Assembly (NCBI GenBank): GCA_021442155.1
Contig: CM038229.1
Coordinates: 98,805,271-98,869,270, forward strand
DNA: 64,000 nt
Reading direction: 5' to 3'
DNA from: Cymbidium sinense
Lineage: Eukaryota > Streptophyta > Magnoliopsida > Asparagales > Orchidaceae
Positions 62,226 to 64,000 of this stretch are shown piece after piece. Below the pieces are notes generated by a model. The model worked only from the letters and a program-made list of their open reading frames with translations. It was not told the DNA's origin and did no database searches. How positions within the stretch are numbered: position 1 is the first letter of the stretch; each line of letters starts with the position of its first letter. A program made the translations under genes and the position numbers.

Positions 62226-63900
62226 GCTCCAAAATTTGCCGACCTCTCGATTAAAGAGAGTATGATTTAAGTGTCGGTGAAATTTTGAAGGCATATGAAA
62301 TAGTAGATAAGACACTACCCGAGATTTCACCCTCATTTTGTGAGGACTTTAGATCTAATTCTAGGTTTTCTATAGGCAAGCACATATAGTTAATTACCAC
62401 TCTCAATGATGAGAGGGAACTTTTGATTAAGGCTAGTTATTAGCTCACTAAATACATATTATATAGTAGCGACACATGGAGTTTTAGAATTTAGATTTAT
62501 GAAAATCATTCTCCTTTAGCTTAAAGCGGATGGTTGGGGGGATGGACTGAGCTCCAAAATTAATGCCGACCTCTCGATGAAGAGAGTATGATTTAAGTGT
62601 CGTGTAATTTTGAAGGTAGATGGAATAGTAGATAAGACACTACCTAGAGATTTCACCCTCATTTTGTGAGGAATTTAGATCTGGTTCCGGGTTTCCTATG
62701 TAGCACCTATAGTTAATTACCCCTTAATCTTTGGAGAGAACTTTCGATTAAGGCTTGTCGTTATGTCATTTAATGCGGCGTATAATAGTAGCATGTGGAG
62801 TTTTAAAATTTAGATTTATGAAATTCATTATATTTAACTTAAAGCGAGATGGTTGGGGAGCGATGATGCTTTCGATCTAGATCCTATGGTTATATCATCT
62901 CCGTGATCCCTAGTCTACTTAGTGAGGAGGTAGTCGACCCAACTTGACCGAAGGATCCTTATCGCAACACATGGGTTTGTCATCTAATTTGTCCTTGTAG
63001 ACTGGGGTGGAGTTTATCTAGGAGACAATCTTAAGTGCCTTTAATAGAGGATATTTGCCCAATCAAACACATTCTATAATTCACCTCAAGAGTAAAGCTA
63101 TTGAGGAACATACGGGTTGTGGTGACCTTAATTTAGTGGTGCCATATCGTAACCACACTGGGCCACTGTAACCGCCATTGATATGGTGCCATTTTGTGGA
63201 AAAACTATGCGAGATAGAGGACAGCCACATCCTTCTTAAGATTATTTGAGTGTGGAAATAGTTATGTATTTGATTTAATATTGGCTCTTGTGAGCAAAAT
63301 TTTTCTTAATTTGTCACCCTCGATAAATGGTTGCGCATGGGTGGATGGATTTTACTTTAAATTTAAATAATTAATTTCATTTAATTTATATATTTTTTGT
63401 TTAAATATTTGATCATTTAATAATGATTTAACATTAAAATTTGAATAGATTATTATTATTATTATTATGAAAACCCTTTGGTTGAAATATTCAACACGAC
63501 CATTAGGGTGGTTTATTATTTCACTATTTTAGATCTTATCTATATTAATTTAATAATAGAGGATTAGATCTGCGTCATATGATAAAATTAACTTCCAAGA
63601 TATTTTATTAGATTAAAGATATTATAATAACATAATTTTATTTTTTAGGTTTTGCTTTCGGACTTGGTCCAGACCTTCCAGGAATCAACGCACGCATCCT
63701 CGACACTAAGTTTAAGCATTCAACCTAATGCGGGCCCATGCGTGTATTTAAGAATGCTTGCATAATTTTAAGGCATTGAATTTGAATTTTTAATCGAATC
63801 TTGTTCAATATGTTAAAATAATATTTATTTATTTTGCATCTAGTTCTAAATTCATTGAATTCACAAACTCCAACGGACTTAGCTTATGTTTGTTGGCAAT
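62226..63900 (+). repeat. Dispersed repeat family D, copy 2, with a local tandem duplication
   Basis: Same orientation as copy 1 (31,990-33,650). Its first about 325 bp is duplicated in tandem: GCTCCAAAATT begins at 62,226 and again at 62,551, each followed by GCCGACCTCTCGAT and AGATAAGACACTACC. An (ATT)n tract at 63,451-63,468 is specific to this copy. Confidence 0.8.
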
Positions 63901-64000
63901 TTGCAAGTCTATCATTAATCTTGTTCAAGTTCTTTGATTCTTTTCAACTACTTGGAGAATGTAATGCGCTTGTTGTTAGTTTCATTTATACTCATTAATA

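Overview
This is AT-rich nuclear DNA from a flowering plant. It contains no complete, intact gene that I can recognise. The plant assignment rests on a cellulose-synthase-like A (CSLA) gene remnant with spliced exons, a plant-type hAT transposase relic, and Ty3/gypsy pol fragments arranged RT, RNase H, archaeal-type RNase H, integrase (the order of the plant Tat/Ogre group). There are no bacterial operons, rRNAs, recognisable tRNAs or CRISPR arrays. Almost every open frame over 60 codons is a chance frame.

Layout. About 1-15,092 (copy A) and 15,093-29,500 (copy B) are a tandem duplication of a unit of roughly 14.4 kb, in the same orientation. A third, partial copy (C) lies at about 52,395-59,400. 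Each copy carries the 3' half of a CSLA gene on the minus strand, then a TATA-like site with a GC-rich patch and (TA)n tracts. Copies A and B continue into a decayed Tat-like gypsy element: a minisatellite of about 130 bp period, a plus-strand relic antisense to pol, then minus-strand integrase and RNase H. Copy B extends further, into the end of reverse transcriptase at about 30,310. Copy A alone has about 4.3 kb containing a hAT transposase pseudogene inside the last CSLA intron.

From 30,310 to 52,400 the window is repeats: a dispersed family D (31,990-33,650, again at 62,226-63,900), two tandem copies of a 1.8-kb repeat (36,735-40,390), and a very large inverted repeat (arms about 40,870-45,775 and 48,180-53,780) whose 2.4-kb loop holds a third, inverted copy of the 1.8-kb repeat. 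From 59,400 to 64,000 come a CT-rich stretch with one unrecognised frame, AT-rich DNA, a fragment of the inverted-repeat arm and the second family D copy.

History (inference). Copies A and B share a nonsense mutation that destroys the QxxRW motif of CSLA. Copy C keeps that motif but has a different stop and lacks the last two exons. So A and B are sisters, made after C split off. Many differences between copies are one-base indels in homopolymers or scrambled CG-containing patches, so some frameshifts may be consensus errors rather than biology.
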